Shown in pieces: positions 63,498 to 64,000 of a stretch of DNA of 64,000 nucleotides (positions are counted from its first letter, which is position 1; every line of letters begins with the position of its first letter). A program made the translations under genes and the position numbers. The stretch is taken from the NCBI RefSeq assembly GCF_014672715.2, contig NZ_CP058566.2:1364001-1428000 (forward strand), written 5' to 3'. The stretch is from Dehalogenimonas etheniformans (GTDB taxonomy: Bacteria > Chloroflexota > Dehalococcoidia > Dehalococcoidales > Dehalococcoidaceae). The notes under the pieces are model-generated. The model was not told where the DNA came from. It saw only the letters and a list, made by a program, of their open reading frames with translations, and searched no databases.

Positions 63498-64000
63498 ATG
63501 GCCGAAATTTCCCCTGAGATAAAAACCCCGAATTACTACAGCGTCGCCTATTGGCGGAAGTGGGCCGGACTCTACGACCGGACAACGAAACTAGCTTTTC
63601 TGCCCTTCGGGGGTGAAAAAAGATTCCGCCGAAAATTCGTAGCCATGGCGAAATTGAAGGATACGAACCAGGTGCTGGACATCTGCTGCGGCACAGGTTC
63701 CACCACAGCCATTATTGCCGAAGAGGTAAACCAGGGTCACATCATCGGCGTTGACCTTTCGCCCGATATGCTGGCCGTCGCCCGGAGAAAGGTACCAGCC
63801 CAGTGGGTCGGTTTCGAACGCGCCAGTGTCGATGCCCTGCCCTTCGGCGACAATTCATTCAATGCCATCTTATGTTCCTACGGCTTGCACGAAATCCCGA
63901 AGGAGATCCGCGCCGGGGCCTTGAAAGAGGTTTTCCGCGTCCTCAAACCGGGCGGCAAGTTCCTGACCCTGGATTACAACCTACCCCGCCGTTTCCCCGC
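63498..64000 (+). CDS. Class I SAM-dependent methyltransferase (UbiE-like), cut by window edge
   Basis: At least 167 residues, open to the right edge. The SAM-binding loop is V-L-D-I-C-C-G-T-G-S-T-T, followed by G-V-D-L-S-P-D-M-L, L-P-F-G-D-N-S-F-N and V-L-K-P-G-G-K-F. The Y-D-R-T-T-K N-terminus recalls the UbiE/MenG quinone methyltransferase group, so menaquinone methylation is possible. GAGGAG is upstream of the ATG. Two Cys replace the usual residues in the G-x-G-x-G loop. Confidence 0.85.
   Translation, partial: MAEISPEIKTPNYYSVAYWRKWAGLYDRTTKLAFLPFGGEKRFRRKFVAMAKLKDTNQVLDICCGTGSTTAIIAEEVNQGHIIGVDLSPDMLAVARRKVPAQWVGFERASVDALPFGDNSFNAILCSYGLHEIPKEIRAGALKEVFRVLKPGGKFLTLDYNLPRRFP

Noticed and set aside
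1-64000. CRISPR arrays, insertion sequences, reductive dehalogenase genes
   Set aside because: No regularly spaced repeats, no transposase and no Tat/iron-sulfur dehalogenase with its membrane anchor was found on either strand.

Overview
The window is moderately GC-rich chromosomal DNA of a free-living bacterium. Its gene set fits Chloroflexota, most likely class Dehalococcoidia (Dehalogenimonas-like). The grounds are the style and order of the genes (CbiZ corrinoid salvage, B12-binding radical SAM proteins, a PyrR-led pyr operon, many TTG/GTG starts, a MASE3/PocR sensor kinase). This assignment is inference: there is no rRNA and no reductive dehalogenase here to confirm it.

Layout. 1-1.3 kb: end of a two-component cluster (receiver-only regulator and OmpR-type regulator) on the minus strand. 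1.4-4.1 kb: small genes (SemiSWEET, Smr, glutaredoxin, DUF502 and YgaP-like membrane proteins). 4.2-10.3 kb: two cyclophilins, an AHSA1-like protein, then a MoxR-DUF58-transglutaminase cluster. 10.3-17.5 kb (minus strand): a DUF998 protein, a polar amino-acid ABC importer and a four-gene glycine-betaine/choline-type ABC importer. 17.6-23 kb: two paralogous B12-binding radical SAM enzymes, CbiZ and a Cas4-like/exonuclease fusion (DUF2779). 23-33.6 kb: SIMPL protein, Cfa, ABC exporter, GIY-YIG protein, signal peptidase, PyrE, a resolvase-like nuclease, an acetyltransferase, MutL and UvrD. 33.6-41.7 kb: PyrR-attenuated pyrR-pyrB-pyrC-carA-carB-pyrK operon. 41.7-45.2 kb: FAD oxidoreductase, phosphofructokinase, ornithine cyclodeaminase-family dehydrogenase. 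45.2-50 kb: a 1365-residue sensor kinase and a receiver-only regulator. 50-55.5 kb: CysK, GlgC, GlgA and an M1-type peptidase lipoprotein. 55.6-56.4 kb: tRNA-Ala(GGC), a tRNA-like fragment sharing its 3' end, and an AT-rich, nearly gene-free stretch. 56.4-63.2 kb: a surface-anchored Ig-repeat protein, a small membrane protein and a large Tat-exported multicopper oxidase with PKD domains. The window ends inside a methyltransferase gene.

The main new observation is a shared promoter architecture. A 20-bp dyad, consensus AATA(C/G)GTA-N4-TAC(N)TATT, lies exactly 21 bases upstream of a -10 hexamer at six separate promoters: the OmpR-type regulator, the glutaredoxin, the DUF502 protein, the receiver downstream of the sensor kinase, the Ig-repeat surface protein and the multicopper oxidase. 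A weaker seventh copy precedes the first receiver gene. The constant spacing and the overlap with the -35 box look like a class II activator site of the CRP/FNR type. This would be a regulon joining signalling genes to exported proteins. Other notable points are an AUU start codon for pyrE, several probable leaderless mRNAs, and a ribosome-binding site embedded in the pyr attenuator.
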